DNA of 64,000 nucleotides from Gallaecimonas sp. GXIMD4217 (lineage in GTDB: Bacteria > Pseudomonadota > Gammaproteobacteria > Enterobacterales > Gallaecimonadaceae): NCBI RefSeq assembly GCF_038087665.1, contig NZ_CP149925.1, positions 372,001 to 436,000 of the forward strand. Direction: 5' to 3'. Position numbers and translations under genes: made by a program. Positions 56,151 through 64,000 of this stretch are shown piece by piece (the stretch's first letter is position 1; each line of letters begins with the position of its first letter). The notes beneath the pieces are model-generated. The model made no database searches and was not told the DNA's origin. It was given only the letters and a program-made list of their open reading frames with translations.

Positions 56151-56848
56151 CAGTGCTCCTTGTTGGCCAGCTGCAGGCAGGCTCTGGTGACGTGAGGGTT
56201 GTCGTTGCCCTGGATGGCACGAATACGCTGGTTGCGTTCGCACTCCCAGGCGGTAACGGGATACAGCCTGTGCCAGGCTTCGAAGAGTTTGCGCTGCTGC
56301 CCGGCGAGCTTCAGGCCGTGCCTGTCGCTCATGTAAAAATAGGTGCGGGCTATGGCGCCCTTGGCCCTTTGCGGCGGCGTGGCGCGGCGGCCCTTGAAAT
56401 CCACCACCATGGGACACTGGCCATACTGGAACGGCTTGTCCCGGCTTTCCACGAAGCGGAAATTGGATCTGTCGCCGTTGACCTCGCCGACGGCCGGCAC
56501 CAGGTTATGCAGATCCCCTTCCATGCGGGTGAAGGCCAGGTCCTTCTTGCAGGCCTTGCGCCCGCCCATTTGCCAGCATTGGCGTTGATGGCCGAACTCC
56601 CAGGCCGGCACTACGTGTTCCCACTCGATGCGGTTGGCCCGCCTCTGCTGCTTGCGGACCTGGTAGCCGCAGCTGGCCAGATCGGGCACCCCTTTCTTGC
56701 CCTGCCAGCTGATCGCGCAGCCGCAGTAGAAACTGCTGTTGTGGTCGGCGTAGATGCGCCTGGCATCCCGCTTGGCGGCGCTGAAGCTGTCAGCGGCCAT
56801 GGCCGGCAGGCAAAATGCCACCAGCATTCCAATTAGCGCACGGCTCAT
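56150..56848 (-). CDS. endA: Periplasmic endonuclease I
   Basis: 232-aa secreted nuclease with signal peptide [18 protein letters not shown]. The HNH/beta-beta-alpha-metal core is [20 protein letters not shown] (catalytic His in EWEHVVPA), then [21 protein letters not shown] with the Asn metal ligand. Multiple cysteines (CGCA, C.Q, CPM, C.L) fit disulfides of the exported E. coli enzyme, which cleaves double-stranded DNA. Upstream of rsmE in the yqgF-gshB cluster, as in E. coli. Confidence 0.94.
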   Translation of the reverse strand: MSRALIGMLVAFCLPAMAADSFSAAKRDARRIYADHNSSFYCGCAISWQGKKGVPDLASCGYQVRKQQRRANRIEWEHVVPAWEFGHQRQCWQMGGRKACKKDLAFTRMEGDLHNLVPAVGEVNGDRSNFRFVESRDKPFQYGQCPMVVDFKGRRATPPQRAKGAIARTYFYMSDRHGLKLAGQQRKLFEAWHRLYPVTAWECERNQRIRAIQGNDNPHVTRACLQLANKEH

Positions 56849-57016
56849 GTCTGGGCCTTATGAATCTCTTATGGGGGCTATTTTCCGCCAAGGGGCGGGG
56901 CGGCTCAAGACGCACAGGCGTTTTGGCAAGGCCAGGCCCAGTTGAGGGTGAAGCTGTCTTGTTCCACCAAACAGGAATTCCATGGGCCACACTTAGCAAA
57001 TGCCTGACGGCGAGCA

Positions 57017-57097
57017 AAGGCCATGGGCCTTGAAGGCATCAACACCGTCTTAGAGCGGATGCACGAAGGCAGGAGAGTCAGCTCGCTGAACCTGTAC
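57017..57097 (+). pseudogene. Possible remnant of adhC (C-terminal end)
   Basis: Frame K-A-MGLEGINTVLERMHEGRRVSSLNLY at 57017-57097, directly before fghA. It resembles the last ~25 residues of class III alcohol dehydrogenase (S-hydroxymethylglutathione dehydrogenase), E. coli type TLEDINHAFDLMHEGKSIRTVIHF: shared are L-E, IN, MHEG and alternating hydrophobic ends. The frame has a TGA at 57005-57007 and no upstream dehydrogenase sequence, and no stop before fghA. The rest of 56849-57107 shows no gene. Best read as the decayed tail of a lost adhC; chance similarity cannot be excluded. Confidence 0.45.
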
Positions 57098-57107
57098 CGA
57101 GGACGAT

Positions 57108-57932
57108 ATGGAACTGATCGAAAAACACCTGGCCTTCGGCGGCGAGCAGCGCCGCTACCGCCACAGGGCCAAGACCCTGAACTGCGACATGACCCTGTCG
57201 GTGTTCCTGCCGCCCGGGGCCTGCAAGGAAACTCCTGTGCTGTACTGGCTGTCGGGTCTGACCTGCACCGATGAGAACTTCGTTCACAAGGCCGGTGCCC
57301 AGCGCATCGCCGCCGAGCTGGGCCTGGCTCTGGTGGTGCCGGACACCAGCCCCAGGGGCGAGGGTGTGGCCGACGACCAGGCCGATGATCTGGGCCTGGG
57401 CGCCGGCTTCTATGTCAACGCTACCCAGGCGCCCTGGGCCGAGCACTACCGCATGTATGATTATGTGAGCCGGGAGCTGCCGGAGCTGGTGGAAGGCCGC
57501 CTGGGCCTGTCCGGCAAGCGCGGCATCAGTGGCCACTCCATGGGCGGCCACGGCGCCCTGGTCATCGCCCTGAGGAATCGCCACTGCTACAGATCCGTGT
57601 CGGCCCTGGCCCCCATCAGCAATCCGCTCAGTTGCCCCTGGGGCAAGAAGGCCTTTGCCGCCTACCTGGGCGACAACCTGGCGGACTGGGAGTCCTATGA
57701 TGCCGCTACCCTGCTGGCGGACGCCAAGGCGCCCTGGCCGATCCGGGTGGATGTGGGCATGGACGACCCCTTCCTGGACGAGCAGCTGTTGGTGGATGAG
57801 CTGGTCAGCGCCGCCGACAGCTCGGGTTCGGAGCTGGTGCTGCACAAGCGAGCCGGCTACAACCATTCCTACTTCTTCGTGGCCACCTTCATGGAAGATC
57901 ACCTGCGCTTCCATGCCGCCCAGCTGAAATGA
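57108..57932 (+). CDS. fghA: S-formylglutathione hydrolase
   Basis: 274-aa esterase hydrolysing S-formylglutathione in glutathione-dependent formaldehyde detoxification. Alpha/beta hydrolase with LYWLSGLTCTDENF, the nucleophile elbow GHSMGGHGALVIAL (Ser near 145), a late Asp in VDVGMDDPFL and the His in AGYNHSYFFVATF. Full length for the family (E. coli FrmB/YeiG 277-278). ATG 57108 has GAGGAC upstream. Usually downstream of adhC, which here is seen only as a possible fragment. Confidence 0.95.
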   Translation: MELIEKHLAFGGEQRRYRHRAKTLNCDMTLSVFLPPGACKETPVLYWLSGLTCTDENFVHKAGAQRIAAELGLALVVPDTSPRGEGVADDQADDLGLGAGFYVNATQAPWAEHYRMYDYVSRELPELVEGRLGLSGKRGISGHSMGGHGALVIALRNRHCYRSVSALAPISNPLSCPWGKKAFAAYLGDNLADWESYDAATLLADAKAPWPIRVDVGMDDPFLDEQLLVDELVSAADSSGSELVLHKRAGYNHSYFFVATFMEDHLRFHAAQLK

Positions 57933-57935
57933 AAA

Positions 57936-57955
57936 AAGCCGCCTCAAGGCGGCTT
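57936..57955 (-). terminator. Terminator after sprT
   Basis: AAGCCGCC TCAA GGCGGCTT. Leftward it is followed by a long T-run (TTTTTT); rightward the T-run is short. Serves the sprT transcript, convergent with fghA. Confidence 0.75.
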
Positions 57956-57957
57956 GG

Positions 57958-58419
57958 TCATGCCGGCACCAGGGTGGCGCCACAGCCCTTGCAGCGGTAC
58001 TGGGCCTGGCCCCGCTGCACCTTGTTGTGGCGGCGCACCGTCAGCCGGTGTTCCATGCAGAGGCAGCGGTAGGCAAAGCTGTCTTCCCGCACCGCGAAGT
58101 CATGGGTGCGCCTCGGTGCCAGCCCGAACACCTGGCTCATCATGGCCTGCCATTCCCGGCCGTGGGGGCGGCAGCGGGTGTCGTGATGGTGCCACACCAG
58201 CCAGTGGACCACCTCGTGGGGAACCACCTCCTGGAGGAAGGCGGCGCGGTTTTCCCGGTACAGGCTGGCGTTGAAGCGCAGCTGGCCCTTGCCGTGGTGG
58301 GCCTGGCCGGCGGCGCGGCCGCGCAGATCCAGGGTCACGGCCGGGCGGGGAAAGGGCTTGCCGAAATGTGCCTCGGCCCTGGCAAAGGCGGCCTCGACGG
58401 CCTCGATAAGTTGCTGCAT
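57958..58419 (-). CDS. sprT: SprT-like zinc metalloprotease
   Basis: 153-aa protein with the zincin signature EVVPHEVVHWLVWHHHDT (HE-x2-H) and a following distal ligand region PHGREWQAMMSQVFG, then the C-terminal zinc ribbon CLCMEHRLTVRRHNKV..YRCKGCG. Matches E. coli SprT (165 aa) across its length. ATG 58419 lies eight bases after the metK terminator tail, with no Shine-Dalgarno, so its expression signals are unusual. The frame extends to 58548 antisense of metK 3' region and is not credible. Conserved position upstream of endA-gshB. Confidence 0.92.
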   Translation of the reverse strand: MQQLIEAVEAAFARAEAHFGKPFPRPAVTLDLRGRAAGQAHHGKGQLRFNASLYRENRAAFLQEVVPHEVVHWLVWHHHDTRCRPHGREWQAMMSQVFGLAPRRTHDFAVREDSFAYRCLCMEHRLTVRRHNKVQRGQAQYRCKGCGATLVPA

Positions 58420-58424
58420 GAAAT

Positions 58425-58449
58425 AAAAAGGGGAGCCTAAGCTCCCCTT
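58425..58449 (-). terminator. Terminator after metK
   Basis: AAGGGGAGC TTAG GCTCCCCTT followed by TTT-A-TTT on the reverse strand, 16 bases after the metK stop and directly against the sprT ATG. Confidence 0.85.
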
Positions 58450-58465
58450 ATTCTGCCGGTTGGCC

Positions 58466-59620
58466 TTACTTGAGGCCAGCGGCGGCGCGCAGCTCTTCGG
58501 CCTTGTCGGTCTTCTCCCAGGGGAATTCCTCGCGGCCGAAGTGACCATAGGCGGCGGTCGGCTTGTAGATGGGCCTGTTCAGGTCCAGCATCTCGATCAG
58601 GCCATAGGGGCGCAGGTCGAAGTGCTCGCGGACCAGCTGGTCGATGCGCTCTTCCTCGATCTTGCCGGTGCCGAAGGTCTCCACGGAGATGGAGGTGGGC
58701 TCGGCCACGCCGATGGCGTAGGAGACCTGGATCTCGCAGCGGTCGGCCAGGCCGGCGGCAACGATGTTCTTGGCCACATAGCGGGCGGCGTAGGCGGCGG
58801 AGCGGTCGACCTTGGACGGATCCTTACCGGAGAAGGCACCGCCACCGTGACGGGCCATGCCGCCGTAGGTGTCGACGATGATCTTACGGCCGGTCAGGCC
58901 GCAGTCGCCCATGGGGCCACCGATGATGAACTGGCCTGTGGGGTTGATGAAGTACTTGGTGTCCCTGGTCAGCATCTCGGCCGGCAGTACCGGCTTGATG
59001 ATGTGCTCCATCACCGCTTCGCGCAGGGTTTCCTGATCGATGTCCGGGTTGTGCTGGGTGGACAGCACCACGGCGTCGATGGCCACGGGGATGCCGTTCT
59101 CGTAGACGAAGGTCACCTGGGACTTGGCGTCCGGGCGCAGCCAGTCCAGCTCGTGGCTCTTGCGGATGTAGGCCTGACGCTTGACCAGACGGTGGGCATA
59201 GGTGATGGGGGCCGGCATCAGCACGTCGGTCTCGTTGGACGCGTAGCCGAACATCAGGCCTTGGTCGCCGGCGCCCTGCTCACTGGGGTCGGCGCGGTCG
59301 ACGCCCATGGCGATGTCCGGGGACTGCTTGCCGATGGCGTTCAGAACAGCACAGCTGTCGCCGTCGAAGCCCATCTCGGAGCTGGTGTAGCCGATCTCGC
59401 GAACGGTCTTACGGGCCAGATCTTCGATATCGACCCAGGCGGAGGTGCTGATCTCGCCACCGACGATGACCATGCCGGTCTTGACGTAGGTTTCACAGGC
59501 AACACGGGCCCTCGGATCCTGTTCCAGGATGGCATCCAGGACGGCGTCGGAGATCTGGTCGGCGATCTTATCGGGATGGCCTTCGGATACGGACTCGGAG
59601 GTAAAAAGACGTCTGGTCAT
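58466..59620 (-). CDS. metK: S-adenosylmethionine synthase
   Basis: 384-aa enzyme making SAM from methionine and ATP; same length as E. coli MetK. Start [29 protein letters not shown] contains the ATP-binding GHPDK; AVQSPDI-like [21 protein letters not shown] hexapeptide, and the P-loop-like [23 protein letters not shown] (the GGGAFSGKD signature) follow. Upstream lie MetJ-type operator repeats and a leader hairpin. Transcribed divergently from tktA. Confidence 0.98.
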   Translation of the reverse strand: MTRRLFTSESVSEGHPDKIADQISDAVLDAILEQDPRARVACETYVKTGMVIVGGEISTSAWVDIEDLARKTVREIGYTSSEMGFDGDSCAVLNAIGKQSPDIAMGVDRADPSEQGAGDQGLMFGYASNETDVLMPAPITYAHRLVKRQAYIRKSHELDWLRPDAKSQVTFVYENGIPVAIDAVVLSTQHNPDIDQETLREAVMEHIIKPVLPAEMLTRDTKYFINPTGQFIIGGPMGDCGLTGRKIIVDTYGGMARHGGGAFSGKDPSKVDRSAAYAARYVAKNIVAAGLADRCEIQVSYAIGVAEPTSISVETFGTGKIEEERIDQLVREHFDLRPYGLIEMLDLNRPIYKPTAAYGHFGREEFPWEKTDKAEELRAAAGLK

Positions 59621-59655
59621 TTCCCACTCAACTCATTGAAATGTTGGCAAGAAAA

Positions 59656-59684
59656 GCATGGTGACCGATTCTTGCGCACCATGC
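59656..59684 (-). promoter_or_regulatory. Inverted repeat in the metK leader
   Basis: GCATGGTG (59656-59663) and CACCATGC (59677-59684) form a perfect 8-bp inverted repeat with a 13-base spacer, between the metK -10 and the ATG, thus in the 5' leader. No T-run. Could be an mRNA hairpin or an operator. Confidence 0.45.
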
Positions 59685-59702
59685 TCAGAAATTAGGGCGG
59701 GG

Positions 59703-59739
59703 ATTCTAAAGCTTTAGACGTCTGGACGCTAGTACTTCT
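59703..59739 (-). promoter_or_regulatory. metK promoter overlapped by MetJ-type operator repeats
   Basis: A -10 TAGAAT (reverse strand, 59703-59708) adjoins four tandem 8-bp repeats at 59708-59739: AAAGCTTT, AGACGTCT (perfect met box, 59716-59723), GGACGCTA and GTACTTCT. Outer repeats are degenerate (4-5 of 8). The array covers the spacer and -35 region, so MetJ-SAM binding would block RNA polymerase. Confidence 0.7.
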
Positions 59740-59813
59740 GTGCAAAAAATCTCCGCCCCTGCCGTAACCCATTAAAGACCATGTGACGCCCCCTGCATAG
59801 GCGGCGCCGGCAT

Positions 59814-59842
59814 TTGCCCCTGGCAGTCCTTTGGGCGAAAAT
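59814..59842 (+). promoter_or_regulatory. Candidate promoter of tktA
   Basis: TTGCCC (59814-59819), 17-base spacer, GAAAAT (59837-59842). Start would be near 59849. Moderate match only; the remaining bases to metK are accounted for by the MetJ array. Confidence 0.4.
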
Positions 59843-59883
59843 AAGCGCGCTTTTTTGGGTCCTCACTCTTATAGGAGACAGCA

Positions 59884-61878
59884 ATGCCGTCCCGTCGCCA
59901 GCTTGCCAACGCCATCCGTGCCCTGTCCATGGATGCGGTTCAGAAAGCCAATTCCGGTCACCCGGGTGCCCCCATGGGCATGGCCGATATTGCCGAAGTG
60001 CTGTGGAATGACTACCTCCAGCACAACCCCCAGAACCCCGACTGGTTCGACCGTGACCGCTTCGTGCTGTCCAACGGCCACGGCTCCATGCTGATCTACT
60101 CCCTGCTGCACCTGAGCGGCTATGACCTGTCCATCGAGGACCTCAAGCACTTCCGCCAGATGCATTCCAGGACCCCGGGCCACCCCGAGTACGGCTATGC
60201 GCCCGGCATCGAGACCACCACGGGCCCCCTGGGCCAGGGCATCACCAATGCCGTGGGCATGGCCATCGCCGAAAAGAGCTTGGCCGCCCAGTTCAACCGT
60301 GACGGCCACGACATCGTCGACCACTTCACCTACTGCTTCCTGGGCGACGGCTGCCTGATGGAAGGCATCTCCCACGAGGCCTGCTCCCTGGCTGGCACCC
60401 TGGGCCTGGGCAAGCTGGTCGCCTTCTATGACGACAACGGCATCTCCATCGACGGCCACATCGAGGGCTGGTTCACCGACGATACCGCCAAGCGCTTCGA
60501 TGCCTACGGCTGGCAGGTGATCCGCGACGTGGACGGCCACGACGCCGACGCCATCAAGGCCGCCATCGAAGAGGCCCGTGGCGACCTGAGCCGCCCGACC
60601 CTGATCATCACCAAGACCATCATCGGCTTCGGCAGCCCCAACAAGGCCGGCAGCCACGACTGCCACGGCGCGCCCCTGGGCGACGACGAGATCAAGGCCG
60701 CCCGCGAGTTCCTGGGCTGGGAGCACGGTCCCTTCGAGATCCCCGCCGACATCCAGGCCGGCTGGGACGCCAAGGCCAAGGGCGCTGCCCTGGAGAGCGA
60801 CTGGAACGCCAAGTTCGAGGCCTACCAGGCCGCCCACCCCGAGCTGGCCGCCGAGTTCGTGCGCCGCATGAAGGGTGAACTGCCCGCCGACTTCAGCGAC
60901 AAGGCCGCCGCCTATGTTCAGGAGTGCCAGGACAAGGCCGAGAAGGTCGCCACCCGCAAGGCGTCCCAGAACGTGCTGAACGCCTTCGGCCCGCTGCTGT
61001 CCGAGCTGATGGGTGGCTCCGCCGACCTGGCCCCCTCCAACCTGACCATGTGGTCCGGCTCCAAGGCGGTCAGCCATGACGATGCCTCCGGCAACTACCT
61101 GCACTACGGTGTCCGCGAGTTCGGCATGAGCGCCATCATGAACGGCATCGCCCTGCACGGCGGTTTCATTCCCTATGGCGGCACCTTCCTGATGTTCATG
61201 GAATACGCCCGCAACGCCGTGCGCATGGCCGCCCTGATGAAGCAGCGCAGCATCTTCGTCTACACCCACGATTCCATCGGCCTGGGCGAAGACGGCCCCA
61301 CCCACCAGCCGGTGGAGCAGGTGGCCAACCTGCGCCTGACTCCCAACATGTCCACCTGGCGTCCCGCCGACACCGTCGAGAGCGCCGTGGCCTGGCAGCA
61401 CGCCGTGGAGCGTAACGACGGCCCCACCTCCCTGATCTTCAGCCGCCAGGGCCTGCCCTGCCTGCCGCGCAGCGCCCAGCAGCTGGCCGACGTGCGCAAG
61501 GGTGGTTATGTGCTCAAGGATTGCGCCGGTACCCCGGAGCTGATCCTGATCGCCACCGGCTCCGAAGTGGAGCTGGCCCTGGCCGCCGCCGACGAGCTGA
61601 ACGCCAAGGGGCGCCAGGTGCGGGTGGTGTCCATGCCCAGCACCGACGTGTTCGATGCCCAGAGCGCCGAGTACAAGGAGGCCGTGCTGCCTTCTGCTGT
61701 CACCCGCCGCGTGGCCGTGGAAGCCCTCATCGCCGACTACTGGTACAAGTACGTTGGCCTGAACGGCGCCGTGGTCGGCATGCACTCCTTCGGTGAGTCC
61801 GCCCCGGCCGGCGACCTGTTCAAGCACTTCGGCTTCACCGTCGACAACGTGGTGCAGGTGGCCGAAGGCCTGTTCTAA
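59884..61878 (+). CDS. tktA: Transketolase
   Basis: 664-aa TPP enzyme of the pentose phosphate pathway, also yielding erythrose 4-phosphate for Epd and PdxA. It starts [41 protein letters not shown]. The TPP motif is [32 protein letters not shown] (GDG-x~25-N), with [24 protein letters not shown] and [18 protein letters not shown] in the pyrimidine domain. Full length (E. coli 663). AGGAGA precedes the ATG. Next to epd and pgk, as in E. coli, but epd-pgk follow after a terminator here. Confidence 0.97.
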   Translation: MPSRRQLANAIRALSMDAVQKANSGHPGAPMGMADIAEVLWNDYLQHNPQNPDWFDRDRFVLSNGHGSMLIYSLLHLSGYDLSIEDLKHFRQMHSRTPGHPEYGYAPGIETTTGPLGQGITNAVGMAIAEKSLAAQFNRDGHDIVDHFTYCFLGDGCLMEGISHEACSLAGTLGLGKLVAFYDDNGISIDGHIEGWFTDDTAKRFDAYGWQVIRDVDGHDADAIKAAIEEARGDLSRPTLIITKTIIGFGSPNKAGSHDCHGAPLGDDEIKAAREFLGWEHGPFEIPADIQAGWDAKAKGAALESDWNAKFEAYQAAHPELAAEFVRRMKGELPADFSDKAAAYVQECQDKAEKVATRKASQNVLNAFGPLLSELMGGSADLAPSNLTMWSGSKAVSHDDASGNYLHYGVREFGMSAIMNGIALHGGFIPYGGTFLMFMEYARNAVRMAALMKQRSIFVYTHDSIGLGEDGPTHQPVEQVANLRLTPNMSTWRPADTVESAVAWQHAVERNDGPTSLIFSRQGLPCLPRSAQQLADVRKGGYVLKDCAGTPELILIATGSEVELALAAADELNAKGRQVRVVSMPSTDVFDAQSAEYKEAVLPSAVTRRVAVEALIADYWYKYVGLNGAVVGMHSFGESAPAGDLFKHFGFTVDNVVQVAEGLF

Positions 61879-61885
61879 ACCCCAG

Positions 61886-61914
61886 GGGGCAGGCCAAGGC
61901 CTGCCCCTTTTTTT
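61886..61914 (+). terminator. Intrinsic terminator after tktA
   Basis: GGGGCAGGC CAAG GCCTGCCCC followed by seven T, eight bases after the tktA stop. Confidence 0.9.
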
Positions 61915-61932
61915 ACATTCACAAGGAGTGGC

Positions 61933-62931
61933 ATGAAGGTAGCCATCAACGGCTTTGGGCGCATTGGCCGAGCAGTACTGCGCGCACTTCACGAACGGGG
62001 GCTCTGGTCGCAACTGGAGGTGGTGGCCATCAACGAGCTGGCCGACTTCGACGCCGTTGCCCACCTGCTCAAGTTCGATTCCACCCATGGCCGTTTGAAC
62101 GCCGATGTCCGCCTGGAGGGGGACTGCCTGTGGCTGGACGGCCATCCCATCCGCCTGCTCAGCGAGCCCGACCCACAGCGCCTGCCCTGGGGTGAGGTGG
62201 ATCTGGTGCTGGAATGCACCGGCGTCATTCGCAGCCGCATGCAGGCGGAGGCCCACCTGCGGGCCGGCGCCCGCCATGTGCTGATCTCCAATCCGGCCGA
62301 CGACGGCGTCGACGATGTCATCGTCTACGGCATCAACCACCGGCGGCTGAGCCCGGATCTGAAGGTGGTCTCCAACGCCTCCTGCACCACCAATTGCCTG
62401 GTGCCGGTGATCAAGCTGCTGGACGAGGCCTTTGGCGTCGAACACGGCCTGATCACCTCCATCCACGCCGCCATGAACGACCAGCAGGTGCTGGACGCCT
62501 ACCAGCCCAATCTGCGCCTGAGTAGGGCCATGAGCCATTCCATGGTGCCGGTGGATACCCAGCTGGGCCGCGGCGTGGGCCGGGTGCTGCCCAAGTTCAT
62601 GGACAAGTTCGAGGCCATCTCGGTGCGGGTACCGACCCTGAACGTGTCGGCACTGGATCTGTCCCTGGCCATGAGCACGGATGTGGATGCGGCCCAGGTC
62701 AACGCCGTGCTGCGGGAGGCCGCTCAGGGCCCTTACCGGGGCATCATGGAATACGACTGCCAGCCGCTGGTCTCCATCGACCACAACCACAATGCCCATT
62801 CGGTGGTGGTGGACGGTACCCAGACCCGGGTCACGGACGGGCGCATGGTCAAGCTGCTGCTGTGGTTCGACAACGAATGGGGCTTTGCCAATCGCATGCT
62901 GGACACCAGCCTGGCCTGGCTGGGCAAATGA
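61933..62931 (+). CDS. epd: D-erythrose-4-phosphate dehydrogenase
   Basis: 332-aa GAPDH-family NAD enzyme oxidising erythrose 4-phosphate to 4-phosphoerythronate for pyridoxal phosphate synthesis. It starts [21 protein letters not shown]; catalytic Cys in [22 protein letters not shown] near residue 151, and His in [36 protein letters not shown] (E. coli Epd HSAMHDQQVIDAYH) distinguishes it from GapA (HATTATQK-type). The fixed pairing with pgk supports Epd. It starts 19 bases after the tktA terminator, GGAG at the right distance. Confidence 0.95.
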   Translation: MKVAINGFGRIGRAVLRALHERGLWSQLEVVAINELADFDAVAHLLKFDSTHGRLNADVRLEGDCLWLDGHPIRLLSEPDPQRLPWGEVDLVLECTGVIRSRMQAEAHLRAGARHVLISNPADDGVDDVIVYGINHRRLSPDLKVVSNASCTTNCLVPVIKLLDEAFGVEHGLITSIHAAMNDQQVLDAYQPNLRLSRAMSHSMVPVDTQLGRGVGRVLPKFMDKFEAISVRVPTLNVSALDLSLAMSTDVDAAQVNAVLREAAQGPYRGIMEYDCQPLVSIDHNHNAHSVVVDGTQTRVTDGRMVKLLLWFDNEWGFANRMLDTSLAWLGK

Positions 62932-62986
62932 ATACCTAGAAGGGGCCCAAGCCCCGAAAAGACTCAAGACACTACGAGGAAACACC

Positions 62987-64000
62987 ATGTCGGTAATCAA
63001 GATGATGGACCTGGATCTGCAAGGCAAGAAGGTGCTGATCCGCGAAGATCTCAACGTGCCGGTCAAGGACGGCAAGGTCAGCTCCGACGCCCGCATCCAG
63101 GCGGCCCTGCCTACCATCAAGCTGGCCCTGGAAAAGGGCGCCAGGGTGATGGTGATGTCCCACCTGGGCCGCCCCAGCGAGGGCGAATTCGACCAGGCCG
63201 CCTCCCTGGCGCCGGTGGCCGAATACCTGAATGGCCTGCTGGACGCGCCGGTGCGCCTGGTGCGCGACTACCTGGACGGCGTCGAGGTGGCCGAAGGTGA
63301 GGTGGTGCTGTTCGAGAACGTCCGCTTCAACGTCGGCGAGAAGAAGAACGACGACGCCCTGGCCCGGAAGCTGGCGGCCCTCTGCGATGTCTTCGTGATG
63401 GACGCCTTCGGCACCGCCCACCGGGCCCAGGCCTCCACCCACGGCGTGGCCAAGTTCGCCCCCGTGGCCTGCGCCGGCCCGCTGCTGGCCGCCGAGCTGG
63501 ACGCCCTGGGCAAGGCCCTCAAGGCGCCCCAGCGCCCGCTGGTGGCCATCGTCGCCGGCTCCAAGGTGTCCACCAAGCTGGACGTGCTCAACTCCCTGTC
63601 CGGGATCTGTGATCAGATCATCGTCGGCGGCGGCATCGCCAACACCTTCCTGGCCGCGGCCGGCAAGCCCATGGGCAACAGCCTCCACGAAGCGGATCTG
63701 ATCTCCACGGCCCGTGCGTTGATGGACAAGGTGTCCATTCCCCTGCCCAGCGATGTGGTGGTGGCCACCGAGTTCGCCGAAACCGCCGAGGCGGTGGTCA
63801 AGAGCGCCGACGAGGTGGCCGAGAACGAGATGATCCTGGATATCGGTCCCGACAGCGCCGCCGCCCTGGCCGAGCTGCTGAAGTCCGCAAAGACCATCCT
63901 CTGGAACGGCCCGGTGGGGGTGTTCGAGTTCGACCAGTTCGGCAAGGGCACCGAGGTGCTGGCCAAGGCCATCGCCGAGTCCGAGGCCTTCTCCATCGCC
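62987..64000 (+). CDS. pgk: Phosphoglycerate kinase (3' end outside window)
   Basis: 338 codons of the glycolytic kinase, running off the window; E. coli Pgk is 387 aa, so about 50 codons are missing. It starts [29 protein letters not shown] (substrate-binding RxDxNVP), [44 protein letters not shown], and the C-terminal nucleotide side [31 protein letters not shown]. The ATG lies 56 bases after epd with AGGAAA upstream; no terminator between, so epd-pgk is an operon. Confidence 0.97.
   Translation, partial: MSVIKMMDLDLQGKKVLIREDLNVPVKDGKVSSDARIQAALPTIKLALEKGARVMVMSHLGRPSEGEFDQAASLAPVAEYLNGLLDAPVRLVRDYLDGVEVAEGEVVLFENVRFNVGEKKNDDALARKLAALCDVFVMDAFGTAHRAQASTHGVAKFAPVACAGPLLAAELDALGKALKAPQRPLVAIVAGSKVSTKLDVLNSLSGICDQIIVGGGIANTFLAAAGKPMGNSLHEADLISTARALMDKVSIPLPSDVVVATEFAETAEAVVKSADEVAENEMILDIGPDSAAALAELLKSAKTILWNGPVGVFEFDQFGKGTEVLAKAIAESEAFSIA

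Noticed and set aside
59621..59702. SAM riboswitch upstream of metK
   Set aside because: No class I-IV SAM-riboswitch core visible; the region instead carries a simple inverted repeat and MetJ boxes upstream, the usual gammaproteobacterial mode.
59869..63120. Very long open frame on the reverse strand (over 1000 codons) across tktA and epd
   Set aside because: It is antisense to two certain enzymes; strongly GC-biased third positions make the opposite frame stop-free. Its predicted product is low-complexity Gly/Ala/Val/His/Gln without motifs.

Overview
The window is an ordinary, densely packed chromosomal segment from a GC-rich gammaproteobacterium. Protein sequences (AcnB, Mdh, RapA, SurA, LptD, MetK, TktA, Epd) look like close relatives of the Enterobacterales/Alteromonadales/Aeromonas/Vibrio group. 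The same holds for gene order: lptD-surA-pdxA-rsmA-apaG-apaH, rplU-rpmA-obgE, yggS-proC-yggT-yggU-rdgB-hemW opposite pilT-pilU, and ruvX-yqgE-gshB-rsmE-endA-sprT-metK next to tktA-epd-pgk. High GC together with AmgK/MurU and this order suggests a Gallaecimonas-like organism; this is inference only. No insertion sequence, prophage or CRISPR array is visible.

Layout. 1-5200: 3' part of acnB, yacL, a nitrogen-regulated glnK-amtB pair with a sigma54-type promoter and an NtrC-like site, and argR. 5200-13400: an amino-acid-binding-like periplasmic protein, mdh, ispB, rplU-rpmA-obgE, folA, a small DUF3718 protein and a chemoreceptor. 13500-22600: the leftward lptD-surA-pdxA-rsmA-apaG-apaH operon, divergent from amgK-murU-djlA (peptidoglycan sugar recycling plus a membrane J-protein). 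22600-28800: rapA, a PIN-PhoH ATPase, a DUF1289 protein, three identical tRNA-Leu(CAG) genes and rsmC. 28900-39300: the least conserved part. It holds a periplasmic binding-like protein / outer-membrane barrel / GGDEF-EAL trio, nagA, two bacterial PH-domain membrane proteins, an NfeD-slipin pair, a prolyl-tRNA deacylase-like gene and an unknown gene.

39300-46500: an AT-rich repeat patch, a Phe-Thr-Phe tRNA cluster with two different tRNA-Phe bodies, mutY-yggX, trmB, yggN, and a leftward unit made of a 24-codon glycine-rich ORF, an unknown five-helix membrane protein and chrA, followed upstream by a DUF885 lipoprotein. 46500-64000: the hemW-rdgB-ygg-proC-yggS operon, pilT-pilU, ruvX to endA, a probable adhC remnant before fghA, sprT, metK with MetJ-type operator repeats, tktA, epd and the 5' part of pgk.

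Most genes are housekeeping: TCA cycle and glycolysis/pentose phosphate, translation and rRNA/tRNA modification, outer-membrane biogenesis, cofactor synthesis, and NTP-pool and DNA repair. The places most worth a second look are the 24-codon ORF/membrane protein/chrA unit with a terminator directly in its leader, the binding protein/barrel/c-di-GMP trio, the divergent tRNA-Phe pair, the adhC remnant, and the regulatory architecture upstream of metK and glnK.
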